Part shown: piece by piece, positions 1 through 7,455 of the stretch | Layout of the letters: every line of letters starts with the position of its first letter | Position numbering within the stretch: the stretch's first letter is position 1 | Virus record (IMG/VR): IMGVR_UViG_3300047560_000237 | Span: 1-22,579 of that record | Length of the DNA stretch: 22,579 nucleotides | Direction: 5' to 3' (one strand) | DNA from: a virus | Translations under genes and position numbers: made by a program | Notes under the pieces: model-generated | Databases searched by the model: none | What the model saw: only the letters and a program-made list of their open reading frames with translations | Told to the model about the DNA's origin: nothing

Positions 1-342
1 GGCGCTGGCAACATCACTGTGGCTCCTATCTACACTGCCGCTAACGCTTTGGCAACTGTGGACAGCTTCCCTGCCTCTGGCAAAGCTGTGGTGTTCATCG
101 GTACTGCATCAACTGCTTACCCACAAAACTTGGTGTACCACAAAGACGCCATCACCTTCGCAACTGCAGACTTGTTGTTGCCACAAGGTGTGGACATGGC
201 TGCTCGTGCTGTTCACAACGGCATCAGCTTGCGTGTGGTTCGTCAATACGACATCAACAACGATCGTATGCCTTGCCGTATCGACGTGTTGTATGGCTAC
301 AGCACCATCCGCCCACAAATGGCTGTTCGCCTCTGGGGCTAA
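1..342 (+). CDS. Major capsid (coat) protein, P22 gp5-like, C-terminal fragment
   Basis: This is the 3' end of a gene that begins upstream of the window. The frame is open from base 1, so the GTG at 19 is an internal codon and not a start. The visible 113 residues match the C-terminal part of the P22 coat family as I know it: a segment rich in 'HKDAITFATADLLLP', then 'RVVRQYDINNDRMPCRIDVLYGY' (split here only for reading) and an ending in RPQMAVRLWG. In this family the protein forms the T=7 icosahedral shell. The gene is followed at once by a strong hairpin terminator, as expected for the most abundant virion protein. I recognise the family from memory of its conserved C-terminus and no alignment was run. 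Confidence 0.82.
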   Translation, partial: GAGNITVAPIYTAANALATVDSFPASGKAVVFIGTASTAYPQNLVYHKDAITFATADLLLPQGVDMAARAVHNGISLRVVRQYDINNDRMPCRIDVLYGYSTIRPQMAVRLWG

Positions 343-350
343 TCTGAAAC

Positions 351-367
351 GGGGCTTCGGCCCCTTT
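351..367 (+). terminator. Rho-independent terminator after coat gene
   Basis: A perfect 5-bp GC stem with a UUCG tetraloop (GGGGC-TTCG-GCCCC) starts 8 bases after the coat stop codon and is followed by TTTCTT. A further run of T residues follows at 380-385. The same hairpin sequence recurs after the gene ending at 1175. Confidence 0.75.
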
Positions 368-398
368 CTTCGCAAACTCTTTTTTAAGGAAATTTATC

Positions 399-803
399 AT
401 GGCACTCCCTAACGGCGCAGGCGGTTATCAAATCGGCGACGGCAACTTGTCTGAAGTTCAGATCAATGTTCAAGCCGCTCCAGCTACCGCAACTGACACT
501 GCAACTTTGACCGTTGCTCAAATCACCAACGGCATCATTTTGGCTACTCCTACAGCCGCAGCCGCTTACACTTTGCCCACCGTGGCTTTGTTGGAAGCAA
601 CTGTGTCTAGCGCCAAAGTGAATAGTTCTTTCGACTTCGTTGTCGTGAACTTGGCATCTTCCAACTATGACATCACCATGACTACAGCTACTGGCTGGAC
701 TCTCACTGGTGGCGGCGTAATGGTTGTGCAAGAAGCATCTTCTGCCACATTCCGCGCCCGTAAAACAGGTGACGGTACTTGGCAACTGTATCGCTTGGCC
801 TAA
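399..803 (+). CDS. Hypothetical head-region protein (candidate decoration protein)
   Basis: A 134-residue protein starting at ATG 399, with AAGGA at 386-390 as ribosome site. It is rich in Ala, Thr and Val and has no membrane segment or recognisable catalytic motif. The alternating small and hydrophobic residues (for example ATDTATLTVAQITNGIILATP and TGWTLTGGGVMVV) suggest an all-beta virion protein. It lies directly after the coat gene and is bracketed by two hairpin terminators, a position where phages often keep decoration or stabilisation proteins. That role is inferred from position and composition only, since I do not recognise a named family. Confidence 0.6.
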   Translation: MALPNGAGGYQIGDGNLSEVQINVQAAPATATDTATLTVAQITNGIILATPTAAAAYTLPTVALLEATVSSAKVNSSFDFVVVNLASSNYDITMTTATGWTLTGGGVMVVQEASSATFRARKTGDGTWQLYRLA

Positions 804-811
804 ACTTAAAT

Positions 812-833
812 GGACCCTTCGGGGTCCGTTTTT
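812..833 (+). terminator. Rho-independent terminator with UUCG loop
   Basis: A perfect 6-bp stem GGACCC-TTCG-GGGTCC spans 812-827 and is followed by GTTTTT. It begins 8 bases after the stop codon of the gene ending at 803 and lies between that stop and the ribosome site of the next gene. Confidence 0.75.
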
Positions 834-845
834 AAAGGAACTAAC

Positions 846-1175
846 ATGGCTACTAACACCAAACCAGTCGGCGTTGCATACGAAGACCCACAACTGGATG
901 GCGCTATCATTGGTAAATCTGGTGGTACTGCTGGTTTTTATGGCACAACTCCTGTGGCTCAAGGCGCTGCTTTGACTGCTCAGTTGACCACAATCACTAG
1001 CACTGCTCCCGGTACTGCTGATTACGCAATTCAGGATTTGACACAAACCACACCCTTTGGCTTTGCAACCAAAGACGAAGGTAATACAGTTTTGGCCGTG
1101 ATCGCCAACTTGCAAGCCCGTCTTGCTCAAGTTGAATCACGACTCGAAACCGTCGGTTTGATCGCATCTAACTAA
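846..1175 (+). CDS. Hypothetical head-region protein (possible head-fibre-like)
   Basis: A 109-residue protein. An ATG at 810 is in frame, but it lies inside the terminator region. ATG 846 is preferred because AAAGGAA at 834-840 gives it a good ribosome site. The protein is rich in Gly, Thr and Ala and has motifs such as GKSGGTAGFYGTTPV. It ends in a short predicted helix, LAVIANLQARLAQVESRLETVGLIASN, which looks like a heptad coil and is split here only by description. Similar small proteins with a C-terminal helix ending in 'GLI' occur near capsid genes in many phages and are sometimes called head fibre proteins. The family assignment is weak. The gene sits between two terminators in the head cluster. 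Confidence 0.6.
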   Translation: MATNTKPVGVAYEDPQLDGAIIGKSGGTAGFYGTTPVAQGAALTAQLTTITSTAPGTADYAIQDLTQTTPFGFATKDEGNTVLAVIANLQARLAQVESRLETVGLIASN

Positions 1176-1198
1176 AAAAAAGGGGCTTCGGCCCCTTT
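1174..1198 (+). terminator. Bidirectional-looking UUCG terminator
   Basis: Eight A residues (1174-1181, partly inside the stop codon) precede GGGGC-TTCG-GCCCC at 1182-1195, and TTTCT follows. The flanking A and T tracts would allow termination on either strand. The stem-loop is identical to that at 351-364. Confidence 0.72.
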
Positions 1199-1206
1199 CT
1201 CAAAAC

Positions 1207-1419
1207 ATGGCAACAATCTACTTAACACACCCCGTTCACGGCGCTAAAGTTGCAACAATGGAACTTGAGGCTGTTGCTGATGAAAAAAATGGCTGGACGC
1301 GCTACAATGTCGATACGCCTTCGGACTCCGAAGATGCGGCCCCTGTAAATGTATTGGGGACTAAGCGCAAATATACCCGTCGAACTGAAGTTGTCGAGGG
1401 TGAAACCGAAGGAGTCTGA
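1207..1419 (+). CDS. Small conserved phage protein, unknown function
   Basis: A 70-residue protein with an N-terminal pattern 'LTHPVHGAKVATMELEA' followed by 'DEKNGWTRY'. I recognise this pattern from short proteins encoded between capsid and tail genes of many tailed phages. The N-terminal half looks like a small alpha/beta domain. The C-terminal half is acidic and ends in a basic KRKYTRR patch and an EVVEGETEGV tail. Its ATG lies only 8 bases after the T tract of the preceding terminator, and I see no Shine-Dalgarno sequence. The downstream gp4-like gene has its ribosome site (AAGGAG, 1409-1414) inside this gene's last codons. The function is unknown. Confidence 0.65.
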   Translation: MATIYLTHPVHGAKVATMELEAVADEKNGWTRYNVDTPSDSEDAAPVNVLGTKRKYTRRTEVVEGETEGV

Positions 1420-1421
1420 TA

Positions 1422-2135
1422 ATGGCAACGTACACCGCTGGCGATCAAATCAACCGTGCATTGCGATTGCTGGGCGTACTTGCAGAAGGTGAGACACCCT
1501 CGGCAGATATGTCAAATGACGCCTTGATGGCGCTCAATCAAATGATCGACAGTTGGCAAACCGAGCGCCTATCTGTCTTTTCCACACAAGATCAAGTCTT
1601 CACATGGCCCTCTGGCCTGATTAGCCGCACACTTGGCCCATCGGGCGATTTTGTGGGCAATCGTCCTATTTTGTTTGATGACGCCACATATTTCAAAGCG
1701 TCTAGCGGCGTGTCGTATGGCATCAAATTCATCAACCAACAGCAATACGATGGCATCGCTGTCAAGACGGTAACTTCTACATTTCCGCAGGTGATCTTCG
1801 TCAACATGACGTATCCCAATGCTGAAATGTTCATTTACCCACGTCCTACGCAAGACTTGGAGTGGCATTTCATTTCGGTGGAAGAACTGGATAATCCAGC
1901 CACACTGTCCACGGTTTTGTACTATCCACCGGGCTATCTGCGGGCATTTACCTACAACTTGGCGATGGAAATTGCACCAGAATTCGGCGTCGAACCAAGT
2001 CCTCAAGTGCAACGTATCGCAATGACCAGCAAGCGTGATCTGAAGCGCATCAACAATCCTGATGATGTGATGGCAATGCCGTATGCTATTGTTGCAAACC
2101 GCCAACGCTACAACATTTACGCTGGTAACTACTGA
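1422..2135 (+). CDS. Tail accessory factor / head-completion protein, P22 gp4-like
   Basis: A 237-residue protein whose N-terminus (GDQINRALRLLGVLAEGETP, then DALMALNQMIDSWQTERLSVF) is the hallmark of the P22 gp4 family. In that family the protein binds beneath the portal after DNA packaging, closes the head and begins the short tail. The remainder fits too: SRTLGPSGDF, RPILFDDATYF, a central beta region and a C-terminal helix with KRDLKRINNP. P22 gp4 is 166 residues, so this is a longer version. It starts at ATG 1422 with AAGGAG at 1409-1414. It overlaps the next gene by one base (TGATG), which fits coupled translation with the gp10-like gene, its assembly partner. Confidence 0.85.
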   Translation: MATYTAGDQINRALRLLGVLAEGETPSADMSNDALMALNQMIDSWQTERLSVFSTQDQVFTWPSGLISRTLGPSGDFVGNRPILFDDATYFKASSGVSYGIKFINQQQYDGIAVKTVTSTFPQVIFVNMTYPNAEMFIYPRPTQDLEWHFISVEELDNPATLSTVLYYPPGYLRAFTYNLAMEIAPEFGVEPSPQVQRIAMTSKRDLKRINNPDDVMAMPYAIVANRQRYNIYAGNY

Positions 2136-3784
2136 TGAAAACCCCCATTCTTGGGTCATCTTATGTGGCCCGCAGTGTCAATGCTGCTGATGCCCGCATG
2201 GTCAACCTTTTTCCAGAGGTGATTCCCGAGGGTGGTAAAGAAGCAGCTTTCTTAAATCGCGCACCCGGTTTGCGTTTCCTTGCAAACATGGGTGATGGTC
2301 CAATTCGTGGCATGTGGCAATTCGATGGGTACGGTTACGCTGTATCTGGTGAATCGTTGTACAAAATTGACACGTTGTGGAACAGCACATTTATAGGCAC
2401 AGTATCTGGCTCGTCTGGTCCTGTCAGCATGTCTGACAATGGCACCCAGATGTTTATTGCTTGTAACGGCCCCAGCTACATTTACAACAGCCTGACACTT
2501 GAGTTCAAGCAAATCGATGACCCAGACTTTCCCGGTGCTGTCACCGTAGGCTATCTGGATGGGTATTTTGTGTTCAACGAACCCAATAGTCAGCGCCTGT
2601 GGGTTACCAGCTTGCTGGACGGCACATCTATCGACCCACTTGACTTCGCCAGCGCCGAGGGTTCTCCTGACGGTTTACTGTCGGTTCTTGTGGATCACCG
2701 TGAAGCATGGTTGTTTGGCACCAACTCGGTCGAGGTTTGGTATGACTCGGGCGGCGCTGACTTTCCACTAAGTCCTGTTCAGGGTGCATTTAACGAAGTG
2801 GGCTGTATTGCACCATTCTCAGTCGCTAAGTTGGACAACGGCATCTTCTGGCTGGGCGCTGACGCGCGCGGTCAAGGTATTGTTTACCGCGCCAACGGCT
2901 ACACGGCGCAGCGCGTATCTACACATGCGGTTGAATGGCAAATTCAGCAGTACGGCAACATGGCCGATGCAATTGCATACACATATCAGCAAGACGGTCA
3001 TGCGTTCTACGTTCTGATATTTCCTTCGGCCAATACCACATGGGTTTATGACGTTGCTACATCGTTGTGGCACGAACGAGGTGCATTTATCAACGGCAGC
3101 TTCACTCGCCATCGCTCGAATTGTCAAATGTCGTTTAACAATGAAATTGTTGTAGGCGACCATGAACTTGGCAATATTTACGCATTTGATTTAAACGTGT
3201 ACACAGACAACGGAGCGCCGCAAAAATGGTTGCGATCTTGGCGCGCGCTTCCCACGGGTGCCAATGATCTGAAGCGTACCGCTCATCATTCGTTGCAACT
3301 TGATGCTGAAACAGGCGCGATTGAGTCAAGTGTTATCACACCATTGGTAGTCACCGATATCTCGGACCCTGATGACGAATTGCTTGCCGAAAACGGTGAT
3401 GTTCTTGTTTGGGAACAAACAACGTATGCGTCTTTATTGACTGAAAGTGGCGACATTATTGTTCAAGAAGATGGCTCGTTTATGTACTATGACGGATCGC
3501 CATCTACAGTTGGCGGCGCAATTCTTATAGAAAAAGGACGCGTTGGCGCTGCTGGAATTGATCCACAAGTTATGTTGCGTTGGTCTGACGATGGCGGTCA
3601 CACTTGGAGTAATGAACATTGGCGTTCGATGGGTAAGACAGGCACTTACGGTACTCGTGTTATTTGGCGTCGATTGGGTATGACACTCAAACTACGCGAC
3701 CGTGTATATGAGGTTTCAGGCACTGATGATGTGAAAATTGCAATCATGGGTGCTGAACTTATTGCGAGTCCGACAAATGCCTAA
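2135..3784 (+). CDS. Packaged-DNA stabilization protein, P22 gp10-like
   Basis: A 549-residue protein with the N-terminal signature of the P22 gp10 family: TPILGSSYVARSVNAADARMVNLFPE followed by a GGKEAAFLNRAPGLR segment (quoted in parts). In P22, gp10 forms the hexameric tail hub that holds DNA in the capsid and anchors the tail needle and tailspikes. The middle of the protein is a long series of beta-strand repeats consistent with a propeller-like fold. P22 gp10 is 472 residues, and the extra length here lies in the C-terminal part around residues 390-480. No clear ribosome site precedes the start, so translation is probably coupled to gp4 through TGATG. It overlaps the next gene by 8 bases. 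Confidence 0.85.
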   Translation: MKTPILGSSYVARSVNAADARMVNLFPEVIPEGGKEAAFLNRAPGLRFLANMGDGPIRGMWQFDGYGYAVSGESLYKIDTLWNSTFIGTVSGSSGPVSMSDNGTQMFIACNGPSYIYNSLTLEFKQIDDPDFPGAVTVGYLDGYFVFNEPNSQRLWVTSLLDGTSIDPLDFASAEGSPDGLLSVLVDHREAWLFGTNSVEVWYDSGGADFPLSPVQGAFNEVGCIAPFSVAKLDNGIFWLGADARGQGIVYRANGYTAQRVSTHAVEWQIQQYGNMADAIAYTYQQDGHAFYVLIFPSANTTWVYDVATSLWHERGAFINGSFTRHRSNCQMSFNNEIVVGDHELGNIYAFDLNVYTDNGAPQKWLRSWRALPTGANDLKRTAHHSLQLDAETGAIESSVITPLVVTDISDPDDELLAENGDVLVWEQTTYASLLTESGDIIVQEDGSFMYYDGSPSTVGGAILIEKGRVGAAGIDPQVMLRWSDDGGHTWSNEHWRSMGKTGTYGTRVIWRRLGMTLKLRDRVYEVSGTDDVKIAIMGAELIASPTNA

Positions 3785-4475
3785 TCCTCAGAATATTACT
3801 AAAATTCCTTCTTCTAGGGTTGCCTTTATCAATCCCGTAACAGGATTGATTTCGCGTGAGTGGTTTCGTTTTTTGAATAACATTTATATTGTGTCAGGAG
3901 GCTCTACTTTAGGTATTGCTCAAATTGAAAACGGAGGGACTGGTGGTTCTACCGCTGCGGAAGCCCGCGCTAATTTAGGCGCCGGTACGGTAAATTCCGT
4001 AACTGGTATTGGTTCCGCAAATGGTATAACTTTGACGGGGACTGTCACCACAACTGGTGACATTACATTAGGTGGCACACTATCGGGTGTTGTATTGGAT
4101 TCCCAAACAATAGGCGCTCTTAACCTTTCTACCCGCGCGTCGGGTGTTCTACCTGTCGCTAACGGTGGTACAGGCTTGGCCGCACGGTACACGGTTGCCA
4201 CCAAGACAGCCGACTTCACAGTTGCCGACACCGAGGGGTGGTTAATCAACAACAAATCAGGTTCGACTTGTGTTGTCACATTACCAGATGCTACGCTGTG
4301 GGCCGGTCGTCAAATCACATTTAAAAACCTACAACTTCAAACGGTTGTGTCAGCATCGAGTAATGTTGTGCCGATTGGCAGCACCACACCTGGTACGGCA
4401 ATTCTTCCCTTGCTGGTTGGCGCATGGGCAACCCTCGTGTCAGATGGCACAAACTGGGTGATCATGGCATCATGA
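3777..4475 (+). CDS. Putative tail fibre / appendage protein
   Basis: A 232-residue protein. An in-frame ATG at 3738 lies deep in the gp10-like gene, and ATG 3777 is preferred because it gives the compact ATGCCTAA overlap. The N-terminus contains 'PVTGLISREWFRFLNNIY', a pattern common in phage tail-associated proteins. Two NGGTG motifs follow (about residues 50 and 135), one within 'ENGGTGGSTAAEARANLG', a repeat typical of phage tail fibres and collar proteins. The remainder is Gly/Thr/Val-rich beta structure. Its place right after the gp10-like gene is where P22-type phages put needle or fibre genes. Whether it is a receptor-binding fibre or only a connector is not shown. Confidence 0.65.
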   Translation: MPNPQNITKIPSSRVAFINPVTGLISREWFRFLNNIYIVSGGSTLGIAQIENGGTGGSTAAEARANLGAGTVNSVTGIGSANGITLTGTVTTTGDITLGGTLSGVVLDSQTIGALNLSTRASGVLPVANGGTGLAARYTVATKTADFTVADTEGWLINNKSGSTCVVTLPDATLWAGRQITFKNLQLQTVVSASSNVVPIGSTTPGTAILPLLVGAWATLVSDGTNWVIMAS

Positions 4476-5029
4476 TGAAATACTACCCAACATCAGTGAC
4501 TTACGGTAAAGGGTTTGCTGTTGCTGACCCTGAGCGTGTCAAAGTCGAATTTCGTGAAAAGATCATGGTGATTCAAGACGGACTGCAACAGTTGATCGAC
4601 AGTGGTGCGGTGCAGTCAACTCTCGAAGATTGCACATTGAAGCACTATTTCACACCCAAGGATGACACCTACGGGTGCTGCACCTACGCCCGAGAAATGA
4701 TGATCCCAAAAGGAACATTGATTATTGGCAAGATTCATCGCCACAAGCACTTGAACTTCATCGCCAAGGGTAAGGTGACAGTATTCACAGAATTCGGCCA
4801 AAAACACCTCGAAGGGCCATGTACTTTTGTGTCCGAGGTGGGTCTAAAACGCGCAGTCTACGCTGAAGAAGATACACTCTGGACAACGGTGCATTTGACA
4901 GAGTTTGAATCTGAGGCCGAATTGGATAAAATTGAGCAAGAGGTCATTTCCCCGTCGTATGACGACATGGGCCTAATTGCTTCTGTTGACGCTTTGCCTA
5001 AATTGACGGCACAAGGAGAGAAATTATGA
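4472..5029 (+). CDS. Cupin-like phage protein
   Basis: A 185-residue protein beginning at ATG 4472, which overlaps the previous stop as ATGA; ATG 4475 is equally possible. An in-frame ATG at 4424 would overlap the fibre gene needlessly. Around residues 85-115 it has 'IHRHKHLNFIAKGKVTVFTEFG' (quoted in parts), followed by beta segments. This HxHxH cluster, a Gly and an alternating strand pattern suggest a small cupin-type beta barrel that may bind a metal. Cys residues occur at CTLKHYF and GCCTYAR. Similar unassigned proteins occur between tail and ejection genes in some phages. I infer a virion or assembly role from location only; enzymatic activity is possible but unsupported. Confidence 0.62.
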   Translation: MMKYYPTSVTYGKGFAVADPERVKVEFREKIMVIQDGLQQLIDSGAVQSTLEDCTLKHYFTPKDDTYGCCTYAREMMIPKGTLIIGKIHRHKHLNFIAKGKVTVFTEFGQKHLEGPCTFVSEVGLKRAVYAEEDTLWTTVHLTEFESEAELDKIEQEVISPSYDDMGLIASVDALPKLTAQGEKL

Positions 5030-6216
5030 CATGGGGATTTGTAGCTGTAGCCGGTGCGACTGTTGTAGGTGCAAAAATGAGTTCGGATGCAGCATCAAGT
5101 GCAGCAGCAACTCAAGCCGCTGCTGCTGAAAAAGCAGGCACCGTGGGTCTTGAGGCAACTCAACTGCAAATTGCCGCTGATAAAGAATCCGTTGATAAAC
5201 AGATTGCCGCGCAAAAAGAAGCACTGAATCAAACGCTTGCTGCTCAAAAAGCCGCCGCTGATGCTGGCAACGCTGCAAATGCTGCTGCGCTAGATAAGCA
5301 GTTGGCGGCTCAACAAGCAGCACTTCAGCAGCAATTGGCGCTGCAACGTGAACTCTACAACAAACAAGTTGAAAACCTGAGTTCATTTAAAGCTGCTGGT
5401 GAAAAAGGTCAAGAACGCTTGATGGACCTTTTGGGTCTCAGCGGCAATACCAGCGCACCCGGTTACGGCTCGGCCACGACTACGTTTAAAGTCGAGGGGT
5501 TTGACCCCAACTCGCTGCTTCAAGACTTCAACAAGACGCAGATGGAGCAAGACCCCGGTTATGCGTTCCGCTTGGCTGAAGGTCAAAAAGCACTTGAGCG
5601 ATCAACGGCAGCGGCGCGTGGTTTGCAATCTGGCGCTGCACTCAAGGCTGCTGCTCGATATGGTCAGGAAATGGGTTCTCAGGAATACCAGAATGCGTAC
5701 AACCGCTTCATGACCACAAAGGCTGCACAAGCGCAAGAATATGGCAACGCATTCAATCGTTTCCAAACTGAGCGCGCTAATCAACTCGCGCCATTACAGT
5801 CATTGCAATCAATTGGTCAAGCCTCGGCGGCCCAGCAAGCGGCTGCTGCTGGTAACTTGGCACAAGGTGGATCGCAAGCCATTCAAACCTACGGCACTGG
5901 CGTTAGTAACGCGCAAGGTGCTTATGGTGCAAATGCAGCCAACATCGCCGCGCAATCTGGCGCTGGTGCAACTTCGGCGTATGGCAATTACGGTACTGGG
6001 TTAACTAACACATACGCAGGATCAAACGCCGTTCGTCAAAGTGCTTACGGTACAGGTGCAGCTAACCAGATCAATGCGATCACTGGCGCAGCTAATGCGT
6101 CTGCTGCTGGGCAAATTGGCTCGGCAAACGCTTATACAAATGCTTTGGGTGGTCTGACTAGCTTGTACGGCATGTACAACCAAAATCAGTTGCTGAGCAA
6201 ATATCTCTCAAAGTAA
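5026..6216 (+). CDS. DNA ejection / transfer protein (P22 gp7-like position)
   Basis: A 396-residue protein with a strong ribosome site (AAGGAGAG just before ATG 5026), overlapping the previous gene as ATGA. Residues 1-20 are a short hydrophobic GxxxxG-like stretch. Residues about 22-125 are an Ala/Gln/Lys-rich coiled coil. A conserved-looking core around 165-215 contains 'QDPGYAFRLAEGQKALERS' and 'GLQSGAALKAAARYGQ', a pattern I recognise from phage DNA-transfer proteins. The C-terminal third is a low-complexity series of YGTG/YGNYG and Ala/Asn repeats. In P22 the three ejection proteins leave the capsid with the DNA and form a channel across the envelope. The role here rests on this core and on the three-gene order. 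Confidence 0.7.
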   Translation: MTWGFVAVAGATVVGAKMSSDAASSAAATQAAAAEKAGTVGLEATQLQIAADKESVDKQIAAQKEALNQTLAAQKAAADAGNAANAAALDKQLAAQQAALQQQLALQRELYNKQVENLSSFKAAGEKGQERLMDLLGLSGNTSAPGYGSATTTFKVEGFDPNSLLQDFNKTQMEQDPGYAFRLAEGQKALERSTAAARGLQSGAALKAAARYGQEMGSQEYQNAYNRFMTTKAAQAQEYGNAFNRFQTERANQLAPLQSLQSIGQASAAQQAAAAGNLAQGGSQAIQTYGTGVSNAQGAYGANAANIAAQSGAGATSAYGNYGTGLTNTYAGSNAVRQSAYGTGAANQINAITGAANASAAGQIGSANAYTNALGGLTSLYGMYNQNQLLSKYLSK

Positions 6217-6226
6217 GGACGGAATC

Positions 6227-7453
6227 ATGCCACTCGATCCCAGTATTATCCTTGGTGCAAAGCCAGTACAAGTCGATCTATCTCAGTTCTCTCCAGTGAA
6301 CACGCTGGCGAGTGCAATGAAAATTAAACAACTCGAGCAAGAAGGCGAGTTGAATGCCTTAACACTCAAAGAACGCCAAGGTGTCAAAGATTATCTTGCT
6401 ACAAAACCTGATCTCAAAACGCCAGAGACTCGTTACAAATTAGCAACTGAGTTTGGTGAAACCGGTCGCAAGTTAGCTGCCGCTGCCACTGACATTGGTA
6501 AAGCTGAAACCGAAGAAGCCAAGCGCCGTGCTGAAGTAACCGCAGCAAAAACAAGCCAGTATCGTGATGCGTTGATTAACGTGAATGATCGCAATAGCGC
6601 GCTTCAGTGGATCGATATGCAAAAGAACGATCCCGACATGGCCGGTTCACCAATCGCTCAAATGTCAATGATGCAAGCTGCCAACATGATTCCCGCTGAT
6701 CCAGCAGGGTTTGAACAGTGGAAGCAAAAGGCTGCACTGGGTATGGGTGAGTACATCAAGCGCAACACCATGACCGCTGCCGAGTCGGCGCGAAATGACA
6801 AAGAAGCCCAACGAATCCGACAAGAAGGTCAACGCATTGGTCTTGAAGGCCGTCGTGTTGCCGTGCTTGAGGAAGAAGCCAAGCAGAAAAAAGACCCAGC
6901 GTTCCAGCAACAAATGGCGCAGGCCAAGGCCACAGGCGAAGCAATCGCCAAGGGCAACGTGGCCGCACAGCAAGCATTGCCGGGCATCATTGCCAACGCT
7001 ACTACGGCAATCGACAACATCGACCAGATGATCGGTAAGCCTGCTGTCAAAGATGCCAGCGGTAAAGTCATTCAGGCTGCTACAAAGCCACATCCCGGCT
7101 TCCAAGACGCCGTGGGTGCTACATGGAAGCCCGGTGCTCGATTCATCGACGGTACAGCGGCGTCTGACTTTCAGACAATGCAAGATCAGGTCGAAGGTGC
7201 TGCGTTCCTGTCAGCATTTGAGGCGCTCAAGGGTGGTGGTGCGATTTCCGAGAAGGAAGGCGCAAAAGCCACGGCTGCACGACTTCGCATGAAACTGTCG
7301 CAGAGTGAAACCGAATATGTGCGCGCCGCTCGTGAGTTCCAAGATATTGTTCGCCAAGGTGTTGAAAATGCCAAGAGTAAGGCTGGCGCTGGTGGCACAA
7401 TTGCAGCACCTGTCAATCCAGCTATCGACGCTCTTCTTGAGAAGTACAAATAA
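6227..7453 (+). CDS. Internal virion / DNA ejection protein (second of three)
   Basis: A 408-residue, highly helical, Ala/Lys/Glu-rich protein starting at ATG 6227, with AAGGACGGA just upstream. The N-terminal 25 residues (PVQVDLSQFSPVNTLASAMKIKQ) resemble the start of phage internal proteins that are otherwise long helices. A charged coil runs from about 175 to 235. The C-terminal region contains 'AAFLSAFEALKGGGAISEKEG' (in parts) followed by 'AREFQDIVRQGVENAKSKAG', a pattern I recall from many phage internal virion proteins. It follows the gp7-like gene after a 10-base gap and precedes the third protein by 2 bases. I infer that the three are co-ejected as in P22 gp7/gp20/gp16, though sequence similarity to gp20 itself is not evident by eye. 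Confidence 0.68.
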   Translation: MPLDPSIILGAKPVQVDLSQFSPVNTLASAMKIKQLEQEGELNALTLKERQGVKDYLATKPDLKTPETRYKLATEFGETGRKLAAAATDIGKAETEEAKRRAEVTAAKTSQYRDALINVNDRNSALQWIDMQKNDPDMAGSPIAQMSMMQAANMIPADPAGFEQWKQKAALGMGEYIKRNTMTAAESARNDKEAQRIRQEGQRIGLEGRRVAVLEEEAKQKKDPAFQQQMAQAKATGEAIAKGNVAAQQALPGIIANATTAIDNIDQMIGKPAVKDASGKVIQAATKPHPGFQDAVGATWKPGARFIDGTAASDFQTMQDQVEGAAFLSAFEALKGGGAISEKEGAKATAARLRMKLSQSETEYVRAAREFQDIVRQGVENAKSKAGAGGTIAAPVNPAIDALLEKYK

Positions 7454-7455
7454 TC

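Noticed and set aside
384-1130. A 248-codon open frame on the - strand across the small head genes
   Set aside because: It runs through three terminator hairpins, is Ser/Cys/His-rich without a domain, and lies opposite genes with good ribosome sites.
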